A DNA stretch of 64,000 nt from RPQJ01 sp963762315 (GTDB taxonomy: Bacteria; Pseudomonadota; Gammaproteobacteria; Steroidobacterales; Steroidobacteraceae): contig CAVXKO010000005.1 in assembly GCA_963762315.1 (NCBI GenBank), positions 558,001 to 622,000 of the forward strand. The letters are read 5' to 3'. Below the pieces are notes generated by a model. The model made no database searches and had not been told where the DNA came from. It saw only the letters and a program-made list of their open reading frames with translations. Shown here piece by piece: positions 1 to 9,782 of this stretch. A program made the translations under genes and the position numbers. Position 1 is the stretch's first letter; each line of letters begins with the position of its first letter.

Positions 1-87
1 TGACGAGAACGGTTCGCATTGAATTGCGCCCATTTCACGTGCATGTAAATCGGGAGCAGAATCAGCCCAGAAGAGGGCACAAGGAAC

Positions 88-1938
88 ATGAGGCTCAGGG
101 GGATCCTGGCCGAGCTGCGGCATCGCGGCGTGCTCAAGGTGGCGACTGTCTATCTCGCCAGCGGCGTGGTCGTGCTCGAAGCCGGCAGCCACCTGCTGCA
201 CAACTTCGAAGCCCCGCACTGGGTGGTGAAGGTGTTCACCGCGCTGGTGATCTTCGGCTTTCCCATCGCCTGCCTCATGGCGTGGGGATTCGAGTTCAAG
301 GATGGGAGCGTACACCCCGCACCACCGATAAACCCCGACGCGCCCGCCAAGCCGGGCCGGGCCGATGCGTTTCTCGCCGGGCTGCTGCTGCTCGTTCTTG
401 GGCTGCTCGCCGTTCTCGTCGTGCAGCAGTGGCGAAGGCCGGCGGCGGAAGTCACCCAGGCTGCGGCGATCACGACTGCGTCGCAGCGGGGCAGGCAGGC
501 GACGACACACATCGCCATGGGTCCTCCGTCGATCGCGGTGCTGCCGTTCGCCGACATGAGTGCGGAACACGACCAGCAGTACCTTGGCGATGGGATCGCA
601 GAGGAACTGCTGAACGCACTTGCGTCGATCGAGGGACTCAACGTCGCGGCGCGCACCTCGTCGTTCAGCTTCGCGGGCAAGGGCGTGAGCATGAAGGAGA
701 TCGGTGACACGCTGCACGTGCGACACGTGCTGGAAGGCAGCGTGCGGCGATCCGGGCAGAAGCTCAGGGTGACGGCGCAGCTGATCGACGTCGAGAGCGG
801 GTTCCATCTCTTCTCGCAATCCTACGATCGCGAGGTCAAGGACATTTTCGAGATTCAGAACGAGATCGCGCGGGAGATCGTCGGCGCGCTGCTGCCGAAG
901 CTCGGCCTTAAGAAAGACGCGAACCTCGTCAAGCAGGGCACGACGAACCTCGAGGCGTACAACCTCAGGCTCAAGGCGCACCAGTCACTCACCTCGCTGA
1001 GTTATGACACGGCCAGGGCCGGCATCGCGCAGTTGAAGCAGGCCATCGCCCTCGATCCGTCTTTTGGCGATGCGTGGGGCGATCTTGCATACACGTATGC
1101 CTACATGGCGCTCTGGGCGGGTGATCCGGCGCCGCTGATGGTCAAGGCCTCCAGCGCGGCGGCCGTCGCGCTGGTTCATTCGCCGAACAACGTGCCCGCG
1201 CTGCTGACACAGGGCATTGAGAACAATCTGATGGACCATGACATGGTTGCCGCCGCCAAGGCTTACGAGCAAGCCCGGGCAATCGGCACGGATCCGTCGG
1301 TCTGGGCCGTGAACAAGGCCCTGTTCTTTGATGCGCCCAAGGGTCGCTACGACGAGGCGATCGCCACGCTCAGGGAAGCCGAGCTGAAGGATCCTCTTGG
1401 GGTCACGCTCAAGTACGCACTAGTGGTGATCAACGTGGGAGCCGGTCGAATCGACGAGGCTGTCGCGGCCAGCATTCCGCTGGGCAAGCTTGGATCCAAG
1501 TCGCCCGGCGCACTGGCGTTTCCGGGCTGGGCCTATCTTAAGGCCGGAGATGTCGAGCGCGCGCGCGAATACCTTCTGCAGCTGCACGATGTTTACGGAA
1601 CGGACAACTGGAACGCAGTGTTGCTGCGGTTCGGCATCGACGAATCGACCGGCAATCGCGGAGATGCTCGGGCGCTGCTGGATCGGCAACTCGCGCGGTA
1701 CGAGGAAGGCCAGTACGTCTCAGCCTACGTCATCGGCGAGGGCTACAAAGCGCTGGGCGCCTACGATGAGGCGATCAGCTGGTTCACCCGCGCCGTCGAA
1801 CAGCATCATCCGCACGCAGTCGCCATGATGCCGCTGTTCAATCGCAATCACCCCGTCATCGGCAAGGACGCCCGATTCCTGGCGCTGTTGAAGAGGATGG
1901 GGCTGGAGGGGGGTCCTGCCGTGAGGCTGCCGGATTAG
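88..1938 (+). CDS. Membrane-anchored TolB/FlgO-like TPR protein
   Basis: A 616-residue protein starting at an ATG preceded by AAGGA at about 80-84. The first ~115 residues hold three hydrophobic helices (about 17-37, 46-66 and 94-112). Residues about 145-270 form the TolB-like/FlgO-type alpha/beta domain, with the typical IAVLPFADMS opening, an YLGDGIAEELLNAL block and LEGSVRRSG. The rest is helical with tetratricopeptide-like repeats such as AYDEAISWFTRAVEQ. In related proteobacterial proteins this module is often joined to a winged-helix or adenylate-cyclase domain; neither is present. It is probably an inner-membrane scaffold or sensor; its function is unknown. The family call is secure, the role is not. 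Confidence 0.8.
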   Translation: MRLRGILAELRHRGVLKVATVYLASGVVVLEAGSHLLHNFEAPHWVVKVFTALVIFGFPIACLMAWGFEFKDGSVHPAPPINPDAPAKPGRADAFLAGLLLLVLGLLAVLVVQQWRRPAAEVTQAAAITTASQRGRQATTHIAMGPPSIAVLPFADMSAEHDQQYLGDGIAEELLNALASIEGLNVAARTSSFSFAGKGVSMKEIGDTLHVRHVLEGSVRRSGQKLRVTAQLIDVESGFHLFSQSYDREVKDIFEIQNEIAREIVGALLPKLGLKKDANLVKQGTTNLEAYNLRLKAHQSLTSLSYDTARAGIAQLKQAIALDPSFGDAWGDLAYTYAYMALWAGDPAPLMVKASSAAAVALVHSPNNVPALLTQGIENNLMDHDMVAAAKAYEQARAIGTDPSVWAVNKALFFDAPKGRYDEAIATLREAELKDPLGVTLKYALVVINVGAGRIDEAVAASIPLGKLGSKSPGALAFPGWAYLKAGDVERAREYLLQLHDVYGTDNWNAVLLRFGIDESTGNRGDARALLDRQLARYEEGQYVSAYVIGEGYKALGAYDEAISWFTRAVEQHHPHAVAMMPLFNRNHPVIGKDARFLALLKRMGLEGGPAVRLPD

Positions 1939-2012
1939 AAGAGGTCGTCGAGTTCGCAGATTGCAACGGGTGACAGGCTGATCGATCGCATCCGATGCGA
2001 ATGGGGGATGGT

Positions 2013-3107
2013 ATGGGTACCGGCTTCGTTTGGCACGAGCGCTATTTCTGGTTCGACACCGGCGGCGTATTGCCCGCATTGCCAGGCTGCGAGCCGTATC
2101 CGCACTGGGACACACCGAGTTCGAGGCGCCGCATCAAGAATCTGCTGGATGCGAGCGGCCTGATCGACTCCCTGCGGGTCCTTCGGCCGACGCCTGCGTC
2201 ACGCGCGGACCTGCTGCGCTTCCACTCCGTCGCCTATGTCGACAAGGTCAAGGCCCTCAGCGATGCCAACGGAGGCGATTGCGGTGTGATGGCGCACCTC
2301 GGACCGGGAGATTTCGACATCGCACTGCTAGCACTCGGAGGGTGCATGAGAGCCGTCGACGCCGTGCTGGCCGGTGAAGTCGGCAACGCCTACGCGCTGG
2401 TGCGGCCTTGCGGCCATCACGCAACACGCGACCTTGGCATGGGCAACGCGATCTTCTGCAACATTGCGCTCGCTGTCATGAAGGCCCGCGCGGAGCATCG
2501 CGTCGGGCGTGTCGCGATCGTCGACTGGGACGTTCATCACGGCAACGGCACGCAGCAGGCCTTCTATGCGGACCCCGATACGCTGACCATCTCTATCCAC
2601 CAGGACAACAACTTCCCACCCGGCTCCGGCACCATGGATGAGCGCGGCGAGGGAGCCGGGCTCGGCTACAACATCAACGTGCCGCTGCCGCCCGGTTCAG
2701 GTCACGGGGCCTACGTCGCGACGATCGAGCGGGTCGTCGTGCCCGCCGTCGAGCGCTTCCGACCCGACCTGATCATCGTGGCCTCGGGACTCGACGCCAA
2801 TGGAGGCGATCCAATGGGCCGCATGATGTGCCACGGCGGGACGTATCGCGAAATGACACGCCTGCTGCTTGCCTGCGCGAGCCGTTGCTGTGGCGGCAAG
2901 CTGGCGGCCTGCCACGAGGGTGGCTACTCGGAACTCGTGGTGCCATTCATGGCGCTGGCAGTAATCGAAGAACTGTGCGGCGTCAGGAGCAATGTCGTGG
3001 ACTCCGTGTCGCCATTCATCGCGGCCTTCGGTGGTCAGGAACTGCAGCCGCCTCAGGACGCGGTGATAGCCCGGGCGTCGGCATTCGTGAAAGCAATCGG
3101 GACGTGA
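2013..3107 (+). CDS. Class II histone deacetylase-like amidohydrolase
   Basis: Zinc-dependent deacetylase of the arginase/HDAC fold (364 residues from ATG 2013). An in-frame ATG lies at 1995, but 2013 has GGGGGA just upstream and gives the usual short class II N-terminus (MGTGFVWHERY). The active-site pair is His135-His136 in RPCGHHATRD. Likely zinc ligands are Asp173 and His175 in DWDVHHGNGT and Asp261 in SGLDANGGDP. Bacterial members deacetylate acetylpolyamines or other small amides, so the substrate here is open. It lies 63 bases upstream of an SDR on the same strand and may be co-transcribed with the possible catabolic genes that follow. Confidence 0.88.
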   Translation: MGTGFVWHERYFWFDTGGVLPALPGCEPYPHWDTPSSRRRIKNLLDASGLIDSLRVLRPTPASRADLLRFHSVAYVDKVKALSDANGGDCGVMAHLGPGDFDIALLALGGCMRAVDAVLAGEVGNAYALVRPCGHHATRDLGMGNAIFCNIALAVMKARAEHRVGRVAIVDWDVHHGNGTQQAFYADPDTLTISIHQDNNFPPGSGTMDERGEGAGLGYNINVPLPPGSGHGAYVATIERVVVPAVERFRPDLIIVASGLDANGGDPMGRMMCHGGTYREMTRLLLACASRCCGGKLAACHEGGYSELVVPFMALAVIEELCGVRSNVVDSVSPFIAAFGGQELQPPQDAVIARASAFVKAIGT

Positions 3108-3170
3108 ATGGCGTCAGTGGCGACCGCGGGGTCGCCCGAGCGGACGCTCGCTTCAGGAGGGAGAGTTCAA

Positions 3171-3974
3171 ATGTGTGACCTCAAGGGCAAGGTAGCTCTG
3201 GTCAGCGGGGCCGGGCAGGGGATTGGTGCGCGAACGGCGGAAGTGCTCGCGGAAGCGGGTGCGGTCGTGATCGTCACCGGCCGCACGGATACGCCCTGCA
3301 AGGCGGTCGTCGAGCGCATCCGCGCTGCAGGTCATGAAGCGCATTTCCGGCACCTGGACGTGACGCGGGAGGATGACTGGCGGAAGGTCATGGACGACGT
3401 CTGTGCCAAGTTTGGCGGGCTCGACGTGCTGGTGAACAACGCAGGCGTGGAGCTTGTCAGGCGCCTCGCGGATATCACGCTGGAAGAATGGCACTGGATC
3501 TGCCGAATCAATCTGGACGGTGTCTTTCTCGGCAGCAAGTACGGGATCCATGCGATGACGGAGGGCTCGACCACGCGGCCGAAGGGCGGATCGATCATCA
3601 ACGTCTCGTCGGTGGCGGGCCTCGTGGGGCTGATGGGCCAAGCCGCCTACTGCATGACCAAGGGCGGCATTCGCCTGTTCACCAAGTCCGTGGCCCACGA
3701 GTGTGGCCTGCTGGGCAACGGCGTGCGCGTGAACTCGGTCCACCCCGGCCTCGTCCGATCTCCCATGATGTACACGCAGCTGCCGAACTGGACAGCGGTC
3801 GGTTACGGGCGCGACGCAGCGGAGACGGAGAGGAACGCGCTGTCGATGCATCCGATCGGCCGGCTCGGCGAGGTGGACGACGTCGCGAAAGCCATACGTT
3901 ATCTCGCGTCGGATGACAGCTCATTCGTGACCGGGGCGGAGCTCGCCATCGATGGGGGATTCACGGCGGTGTGA
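3171..3974 (+). CDS. SDR family NAD(P)-dependent oxidoreductase
   Basis: Classical short-chain dehydrogenase/reductase (267 residues). The start is the ATG at 3171, preceded by AGGAGG at 3155-3160; the open frame runs further upstream without a ribosome site. The dinucleotide motif is SGAGQGIG (residues ~12-19), followed by NNAG, and the catalytic Tyr160-x3-Lys164 lies in YCMTK. The C-terminal VTGAELAIDGGFTAV is typical of 3-hydroxyacyl/steroid-type dehydrogenases. The neighbours (HDAC-like hydrolase, SnoaL-like protein, alpha/beta hydrolase) suggest a role in degrading or modifying a small cyclic or ester substrate, but the substrate cannot be told from sequence. Confidence 0.9.
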   Translation: MCDLKGKVALVSGAGQGIGARTAEVLAEAGAVVIVTGRTDTPCKAVVERIRAAGHEAHFRHLDVTREDDWRKVMDDVCAKFGGLDVLVNNAGVELVRRLADITLEEWHWICRINLDGVFLGSKYGIHAMTEGSTTRPKGGSIINVSSVAGLVGLMGQAAYCMTKGGIRLFTKSVAHECGLLGNGVRVNSVHPGLVRSPMMYTQLPNWTAVGYGRDAAETERNALSMHPIGRLGEVDDVAKAIRYLASDDSSFVTGAELAIDGGFTAV

Positions 3975-4037
3975 GGTGCGGCGGCCGGGCCATCCAGTCT
4001 GAGAGCCACTTCGTCAATCAGACATATGGGGGAGTTT

Positions 4038-4556
4038 ATGAAATGGACGCTGGCATCGTTGTTTTCGTTTGCGCTGCTGTCTGTCGCGTTCGCGGGCCAC
4101 GCCGGCCCTCCGCTGGCCGTGTCTGCCGAGGATCAACGGCCGATCCTGGATCTCATCTTCGCGTCCTCGTACACGTACGACGACAAGGACACCGAGGGCT
4201 ATCTCGCGCTGTTCACGAAGGACTGCGTCCTCGAGATATTCCCGATTGATGCCACGCAGCCGACAGTGAGGGCTGCGAACAGGAATGAGCTCGGTGCCGT
4301 GGTTGCGAAGCGTTTCGCGATGCTGCGGGAAAACGGGATTCAGTCCCGTCACTACCAGACCAACACGCTGCTCACGCAGCGTGCGGACGGACGGGTGGCG
4401 GGGACCACGATGCTGAACCTGGTGTGGCAAGTGGCGGGCGAGAAGCCCTACACGGTGACGACGGGGATCTACCGCGATCTGTTCGTCAAGACGGAAGGAG
4501 GCTGGAAGTTTGCGAAACGGACGTTGCTCATGGACCAGGGCGAGATGGGCAAGTAG
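4038..4556 (+). CDS. Secreted SnoaL/NTF2-like protein
   Basis: About 172 residues from ATG 4038, which follows a GGGGGAG ribosome site inside the codons of an alternative ATG at 4026. A Sec signal peptide (hydrophobic LASLFSFALLSVAFA, cut near AGHA) leads into an NTF2-like cone fold: IFASSYTYDDKDTEGYLALFTKDCVLEIF, then HYQTNTLLTQ and a C-terminal FVKTEGGWKFAKRTLL. This fold hosts cyclases, isomerases and dehydratases of small ligands as well as simple binding proteins. It is 12 bases upstream of a secreted alpha/beta hydrolase, so both probably act in the periplasm on the same compound. Confidence 0.75.
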   Translation: MKWTLASLFSFALLSVAFAGHAGPPLAVSAEDQRPILDLIFASSYTYDDKDTEGYLALFTKDCVLEIFPIDATQPTVRAANRNELGAVVAKRFAMLRENGIQSRHYQTNTLLTQRADGRVAGTTMLNLVWQVAGEKPYTVTTGIYRDLFVKTEGGWKFAKRTLLMDQGEMGK

Positions 4557-4568
4557 GCGGAGAACCCC

Positions 4569-5552
4569 ATGCCCGCAGTACCGACAAAGACAGGTGTCTG
4601 GGCCCTTGCGCTTCTGGTCTGGGTGGGGCTGGTACAGGCCGCCGGGTTTGAGCGCCGTGACGTCACCTTCCCGAGCCAGGGACTCACCTGTGCGGCGTGG
4701 TACTACGTGCCCGCGGGCCTGAAGCCGGGCGAGATGCGGCCCGTGATCGTCATGGCGCATGGCTACAGCGGCGTAAAGGAGCAGTACCTCGGCAACTTCG
4801 CGAGCAGGTTTGCCGATGCCGGCTTCGTGGTGCTGGTGTTTGACTACCGCTTCCTCGGCGCGAGCGGGGGTGAGCCGCGACAGCAGATCTTCTGGTACGA
4901 GCAGATCAAGGACTACCGCAACGCGATCACTTGGGCGTCGATGCAGCCCGAGGTGAATGCGTCCCGGGTCGGGGCGTGGGGCACTTCCTACAGCGGCGGG
5001 CACGTCATGCTGCTCGCCGCCTTCGACAAGCGGATCAAGGCGGTGGTCGCGCAGGTCCCGGCGGTGGGCGCTTGGGAATCGTACTTCGCAAAGCTGCCGT
5101 CCGAGCAGATTGCGCAGATCTCGGCCTCGCATGCCGCCGCGCGAACGGAGCGCATGAAGACCGGGAAGATCCTGTACGCGCCCGTGGTCGCGCCGCCCGG
5201 GCAGCCGGGCGTGATGACATCGCCGGGAGCGTATGAGTTTTTCACGACGTCGGCGAGGAACGCGCCGCGCTGGGAGAACCGGGTGACCGTCGAGTCGCTC
5301 GAGACGGGGATGTACTACGACCCGACCGAGTTCATCGAACTCATCGCGCCCGTGCCGCTGTTGATGATCATCGCGGACGATGACGTCGTAACGCCGACCG
5401 CGGTGCAGAAGAAGGCGTTCGAGCGGGCGCGCGAACCCAAGTCGCTCATCGTCGTGCCGGGGCAGCACTTCGATCCGTATGTCGGACCGAAGCACCTGCA
5501 GTACGTTTCGCCGGAGGTCGAGTGGTTCGAGCGGTATCTCATGGGGCGGTGA
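4569..5552 (+). CDS. Secreted alpha/beta hydrolase (dienelactone hydrolase/S15-like)
   Basis: 327 residues with an N-terminal signal peptide (WALALLVWVGLVQA). The hydrolase core shows the oxyanion-side HGYSG, the nucleophile elbow GTSYSGG (Ser140 as GxSYxG), an acidic residue in IADDDVVTP and the catalytic His in PGQHFDPY, in the order expected for the alpha/beta fold. Similar proteins hydrolyse esters or lactones. The SnoaL-like gene ends 12 bases upstream. The gene is intact and its codon use matches its neighbours. The exact substrate is unknown. Confidence 0.85.
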   Translation: MPAVPTKTGVWALALLVWVGLVQAAGFERRDVTFPSQGLTCAAWYYVPAGLKPGEMRPVIVMAHGYSGVKEQYLGNFASRFADAGFVVLVFDYRFLGASGGEPRQQIFWYEQIKDYRNAITWASMQPEVNASRVGAWGTSYSGGHVMLLAAFDKRIKAVVAQVPAVGAWESYFAKLPSEQIAQISASHAAARTERMKTGKILYAPVVAPPGQPGVMTSPGAYEFFTTSARNAPRWENRVTVESLETGMYYDPTEFIELIAPVPLLMIIADDDVVTPTAVQKKAFERAREPKSLIVVPGQHFDPYVGPKHLQYVSPEVEWFERYLMGR

Positions 5553-5628
5553 GGGGGCGGCTGGCGGAGTTGGCGCCAGCGTCGTCGGCGCTCAGCGCAA
5601 TACGGTAATCAACCTGGGGAGATCGGCA

Positions 5629-6222
5629 ATGACAGAAGCAGAGCTTTGGCACATGCAGCTGCTGGCGGTCGACAACTCCATCAGCGGGGTCTCGGTCCTG
5701 CTGACGGTGATCTCGGGCTACTTTGCAGTGGCGTATTTCGTCGGCCGACGCCTGGGTCGATTCCAGGCGGCTGATTTCGACGTTTTTCACGCTTGGCGCG
5801 GGGCTTGGCGCGTTCATGGCGCTGGTGCAGTTCCGGCGCGTCGATCGTATTTCATCGAGCAACTCAATGCCCAGTTCGGCGTGCACAGTTACGTGCCTAA
5901 CACGGCCGTGAACTATGTCAGCGGGACACTAATGTTCCTGCTGATCCCGGCGGCGCTATTCTTCATGTACCAGATTCGCGGGAATCCGCAGCTTGGGGCG
6001 GATCGGCTGGATGAGCGGTCCGGCGCCAGCCTCACGTGGACGCTCCGCAAACCGAGCGCCAATGCCGTACGTTCAGATGGCGGGATGGTGCGCGGCGTAG
6101 CCGGCGGCGGCCTCATAGGCGGCCCCGGCCGAAAGGAGCGTGGCCTCGGCGAGATCCGGACCGATCAGCTGGAAGCCGAGCGGCGCGCCGGACGGCGCTC
6201 GCCCCATGGGCAGTGTCAATGA
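5629..6222 (+). pseudogene. Small multi-pass membrane protein with two compensating frame breaks
   Basis: ATG 5629 follows GGGGAG and opens a membrane protein: MTEAELWHMQLLAVDNS, then a first helix (GVSVLLTVISGYFAVAYFVG). From about 5750 to 5850 the hydrophobic reading (LISTFFTLGAGLGAFMALVQFRR) lies in the +1 frame. After that the original frame resumes with FIEQLNAQFG and another helix (SGTLMFLLIPAALFFMYQI). Read across both breaks it is one protein of three membrane helices and no recognised family. The open frame then runs 150 bases into the convergent amidase gene, so its natural stop may also be lost. The two breaks could be sequencing indels or real decay. Confidence 0.5.
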
Positions 6223-7482
6223 AGGGATCCCTGCGAGGTTGAACGGTATCGTGTACGCCAGCAGCGGTGCGACGACCAACGGGGGGGCGTTCACCGCTGC
6301 AGCCATCTCGGCGATCGTGGGCGGCGACATCGGAAGCACGGGCGCGACGAGCACGTCGACATCCCGGAAGATCCGCAACAGTCGTCCACGGAACTCGCGC
6401 CGCCAGATGGCAATCGCGGCATAGTCCGCCGCCGGTGTCGCACGACCGATGTCCAAGAGCGCGCTGTAGCCGGCGCTGTACGAGGATTTTTCGGACGGAT
6501 AGGTCGGCGCGTGGGAGATCGCGGCCTCGACAAAAGCTGACGCCACCGCGCGCTCGAGGAACTCGCCGACGCTGGGCATGGGCACGTCCACGATCACGGC
6601 GCCCGCGGTCTTCAGCAGGGCGATCGCGCCCTTCAGTGCCGTCGCCGTCGGCTCATCCAGGCCACCCAGCGAGTAGACTGGATCGACGCCGACTTTTACG
6701 CCGCGGAGTGTTCCTGCCTGCGCGGCGCCAACCCAGTCGACGGCAAGCTCATCCAAAGCGGTGGGATCGAGTGGGTCGGGACCGGCGATCGCCGCGAACA
6801 TCAGCGCGACGTCCGTCACGGTGCGAGCCATGGGGCCGACGTGATCAAACGTATCGGACAAAGGAAACACTCCATGACGGCTGACACGGCCCCACGTCGG
6901 CTTCAATCCCACCAGATGGTTGCAGGCTGACGGGAAGCGAATCGAACCGGCCGTGTCCGTGCCGATGGCGCCATAGGCGAGGCCCGCCGCAACACTGACG
7001 CCCGAGCCGCTCGAGGACGTGCCCATCCAGTGATCGGGCGCCCAGGGATTGACCGGTGGCGTGACGTCGGGGTGGTGGGCGCCCCAGGCGCCTTCGGTCA
7101 ACTGCGTCTTGCCGATGATGATGGCCCCGGCGCTCTGCAGGCGTGCGACGACGGTCGCCGAGTCCGTCGCGTCAAATCGCGTGCGAAAGAAGCCGCCCGC
7201 GCGCGTCGCCGTGCCCGCCATCGCGCACAGGTCTTTGACGGCGATGGGAACGCCATGCAGCGGACCGAGCGGTTTCCGGCTGACCCGGGACGCGTCGGCG
7301 GCGCGCGCCTCGGCCAGTGCAGACTCCGCGCGCACTTGAGCGAACGCGTGAAGGCGCGGCTCCAGCGCCGAGATGCGGTCGAGCGTTTGTCGCGTCACTT
7401 CCTCCGCAGAGAGCGCACCGGAGCGAAGGTCGGCGGCGACCGCCGCGAGACTGCGATAGTGCAATGCCTCCGTGTGGTTCAT
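6073..7482 (-). CDS. Amidase signature family hydrolase
   Basis: 469 residues from the ATG at 7480-7482, chosen because AGGAGGA lies just upstream; a longer open frame reaches 7596 without a ribosome site. Ser-cisSer-Lys triad parts are visible: Lys in PIAVKDLC, the cis-Ser in GTSSSGSGVS (a variant of GGSSGGS) and the nucleophile Ser in TDTAGSIRFPSA. Members hydrolyse amides such as indole-acetamide, nicotinamide or acylated amino compounds. It is convergent with the membrane-protein remnant and divergent from the GMC oxidoreductase. A diverged duplicate of its leader lies about 130 bases upstream (7594-7650). Confidence 0.9.
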   Translation of the reverse strand: MNHTEALHYRSLAAVAADLRSGALSAEEVTRQTLDRISALEPRLHAFAQVRAESALAEARAADASRVSRKPLGPLHGVPIAVKDLCAMAGTATRAGGFFRTRFDATDSATVVARLQSAGAIIIGKTQLTEGAWGAHHPDVTPPVNPWAPDHWMGTSSSGSGVSVAAGLAYGAIGTDTAGSIRFPSACNHLVGLKPTWGRVSRHGVFPLSDTFDHVGPMARTVTDVALMFAAIAGPDPLDPTALDELAVDWVGAAQAGTLRGVKVGVDPVYSLGGLDEPTATALKGAIALLKTAGAVIVDVPMPSVGEFLERAVASAFVEAAISHAPTYPSEKSSYSAGYSALLDIGRATPAADYAAIAIWRREFRGRLLRIFRDVDVLVAPVLPMSPPTIAEMAAAVNAPPLVVAPLLAYTIPFNLAGIPSLTLPMGRAPSGAPLGFQLIGPDLAEATLLSAGAAYEAAAGYAAHHPAI

Positions 7483-8057
7483 GGCCGGGTTCCTCCTGCG
7501 TGCGACGGGGACCGTAGCACGACGTCCTGCCCATAGAAACGCGTACGCGTCGATCATCGGCGGATCTGCGAGTGAATGAAGGCGGTCCAGGAGCATGAAG
7601 GTTCGTGCGGCTCATGGCCCGTCTCCTTTGCGCGGGACGGTAGCAAGGGCGCAATCGCGCACGCGCTAGGGAATGCTGAGGGCCTGCCCGTGGTGGCCCG
7701 CAGGGGATCTGGCACCTGTTCCTCGGGCCGCACCCGTTTGCGATCCCATGCGACAAGGCGATTATCCGGTAGCCGCGAAGTCAGGCCAGTGAGCAGAGTG
7801 CTTCCGTTTGGTGACAGCGGGGTGATGCGCGTGGCCTTACCTGTTGCGGCGATGCTTGTTGAGAACGAGATTGAATGCGCTACGGCGAGCGTCGAGCGCG
7901 AGTGCGGGGCAGATCCTGGCCCGGATTCGAATCCTTTCGATCCGCGGTAAGTGCGATTGCGGGTACCTGGGGGTGGGGGTAGGTTGCGCTGATCGCTCCA
8001 TGGAAGCGGGGGGAGCGGAACTGGAGTCGGATCGCGGGCGCGACGGCAGGAGTGCTC
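7483..8057. other. Intergenic region between divergent amidase and GMC genes
   Basis: 575 bases with no open frame that looks like a protein. It holds the promoters of two divergent genes. Around 7594-7650 there is a diverged copy of the amidase start region 7464-7525: both contain CATGGCC next to a TCCT-rich reverse-strand ribosome site and then TGCG, GACGG and GTAGCA or GGTAGCA blocks. No clear sigma-70 promoter could be singled out. Confidence 0.45.
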
Positions 8058-9661
8058 ATGGAAACCTTCGACTACGTCGTCGTTGGCGGTGGCCCCGGCG
8101 GATGCGTCAGTGCCAGCCGCCTGAGCGAGGACCCGTCCGTGAGCGTCGCGTTGTTCGAGGCCGGTCCGGATCGCTCCGGGCTCCTCGGAGACTGCACTCC
8201 CATCGGTACCATCGTGCTCGGCCCGCGCAAGAATGCGAGCAACTGGGCCTTCTGCACCGCGCCGCAGCCCGGACTCAAGGGTCGCTGCGATTTTCATCCG
8301 CTGGGCCGCGGCCTCGGGGGCGGCACGGTCATCAATACCCTGATCTACATGCGCGGTCACCGCAGCGACTACGACGAATGGGCGGCGCTCGGCAATCCGG
8401 GCTGGAGCTATGCGGAGGTCCTGCCCTATTTCCGGAAGTCGGAGAACAACCAGGCCTACCGCGACGAGTACCACGGCAACGACGGTCCTGCCTGGGTCGA
8501 GGACCTGCGCACCGACAATCCGTATCACGAGCTGTTCAAGCAGGCCTGCGCCGAGGCCGGCGAGCGCTTCAACCCGGACTTCAACGGGGCTGAACAAGAG
8601 GGCTACAACACCTCCCAGGTCATGATGAAGGAGGGCGAACGCTTCGGGGTCAACAAGGCGTTCATTCGGCCGCACCTCGGCAAGCGCGCCCATCTCAGGG
8701 TGTTCACGGAAACGCAGTGCACGCGCATCCTGTTCGAGGGCAAGCGAGCGGTGGGCGTCGAAGTGATCGCGAACGGCCAGCGGCGCACGGTGCGCTGCCG
8801 GCGCGAAGTCATCGTGGCCTGCGGCGGCATTCTGTCGCCCAAGCTGCTGCAGCTCTCGGGCGTCGGCAACGCGGCTGACCTGCAAGCGCTCGGCATCGCG
8901 GTGGTCCAGGACTTGCCCGGCGTCGGGCAGAACCTGATGGATCACCTCGACTTCATCCTCGCCTATCACATCCCGGCCGATCCGAACCTGCTCGGGATAT
9001 CCCCGACGGCGGCCGTGCAGCTGCTGAAGTGGGTGCAGCGCTACCGGAGCGAGCGTCGAGGCATGCTCACCAGTTGCTTCGCGGAATTCAACGGCTTCCT
9101 GCGCCTGGCGCCGGATTCACCAAGGCCCGAGATCCAGTACGAGTTCGTCGTCGCCATCGCACTCGATCACGGTCGCAAGCTGGTGGCCAGGCACGGAATC
9201 TCGCCGCACGTGCTGCTGCTGCATCCGAAGAGCCGCGGCACGGTGAAGCTGGCTTCGAGCGACTTCGCCGACGCGCCGCTGATCGATCCCCGCTACTACT
9301 CGGACCCGGAGGACCTGGCCACCCATGTCGCGGGCGTCAAGCGCGTGGCGCGATTCTTCGAGACGCCGACCTTCGAGCGGCTGATCAAGCGCGACCTTGT
9401 GACCGGCCATTGCCGCGCGGACGAGGACTGGGCGGACGTGATTCGCATCAGGTCGGCACCAACTATCACCCGGTCGGAACCTGCCGGATGGGGCCCGGCG
9501 CGGACGCCGTGGTCGACTCACGGCTGCGCGTGCATGGCCTCGAGGGATTGCGAGTCGTGGACAGTTCGATCATGCCGACGATCTGCGGCGGCAATACCAT
9601 GGCGCCGTCGATCATGATCGGCGAGAAGGGCGCCGACATGGTCAAGGAAGACTGGCACTAG
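8058..9661 (+). CDS. GMC family FAD oxidoreductase (choline dehydrogenase-like), frame broken near 9447
   Basis: FAD-dependent glucose-methanol-choline oxidoreductase. ATG 8058 follows CAGGAG; a GTG at 8052 is also in frame. The N-terminal dinucleotide motif is VVVGGGPGGCVSASRL, followed by the GMC signature GRGLGGGTVINTLIYMRG. The frame is lost near 9447: the conserved C-terminal NYHPVGTCRMGP, with the catalytic His, and ICGGNTMAPSIMIGEK are in another frame. One missing base after CGC (9444-9446) restores IR-HQVGTNYHPVG. The full protein would be about 535 residues. As written, translation ends at 9617 without the active-site His. Members oxidise alcohols to aldehydes; the substrate is unknown. 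Confidence 0.85.
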
Positions 9662-9782
9662 CCGGAGGTGCGCCGGGCCGGGCGCAGTCACACGTGGCGA
9701 GGATGTCGTCGCGGGCGGGGTCGCCCGCGACGATTCCTGTCAGGGCGTTGAGAAATGCTTTCCATGCATCTCTCGACGTCGC

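Noticed and set aside
7923..7934. GGATTCGAATCC as a tRNA T-arm
   Set aside because: It is a simple palindrome; no acceptor stem, anticodon arm or CCA end can be fitted around it.
7554..8969. Reverse-strand frame across the amidase-GMC gap
   Set aside because: Low-complexity product and overlap with the GMC gene; no ribosome site.
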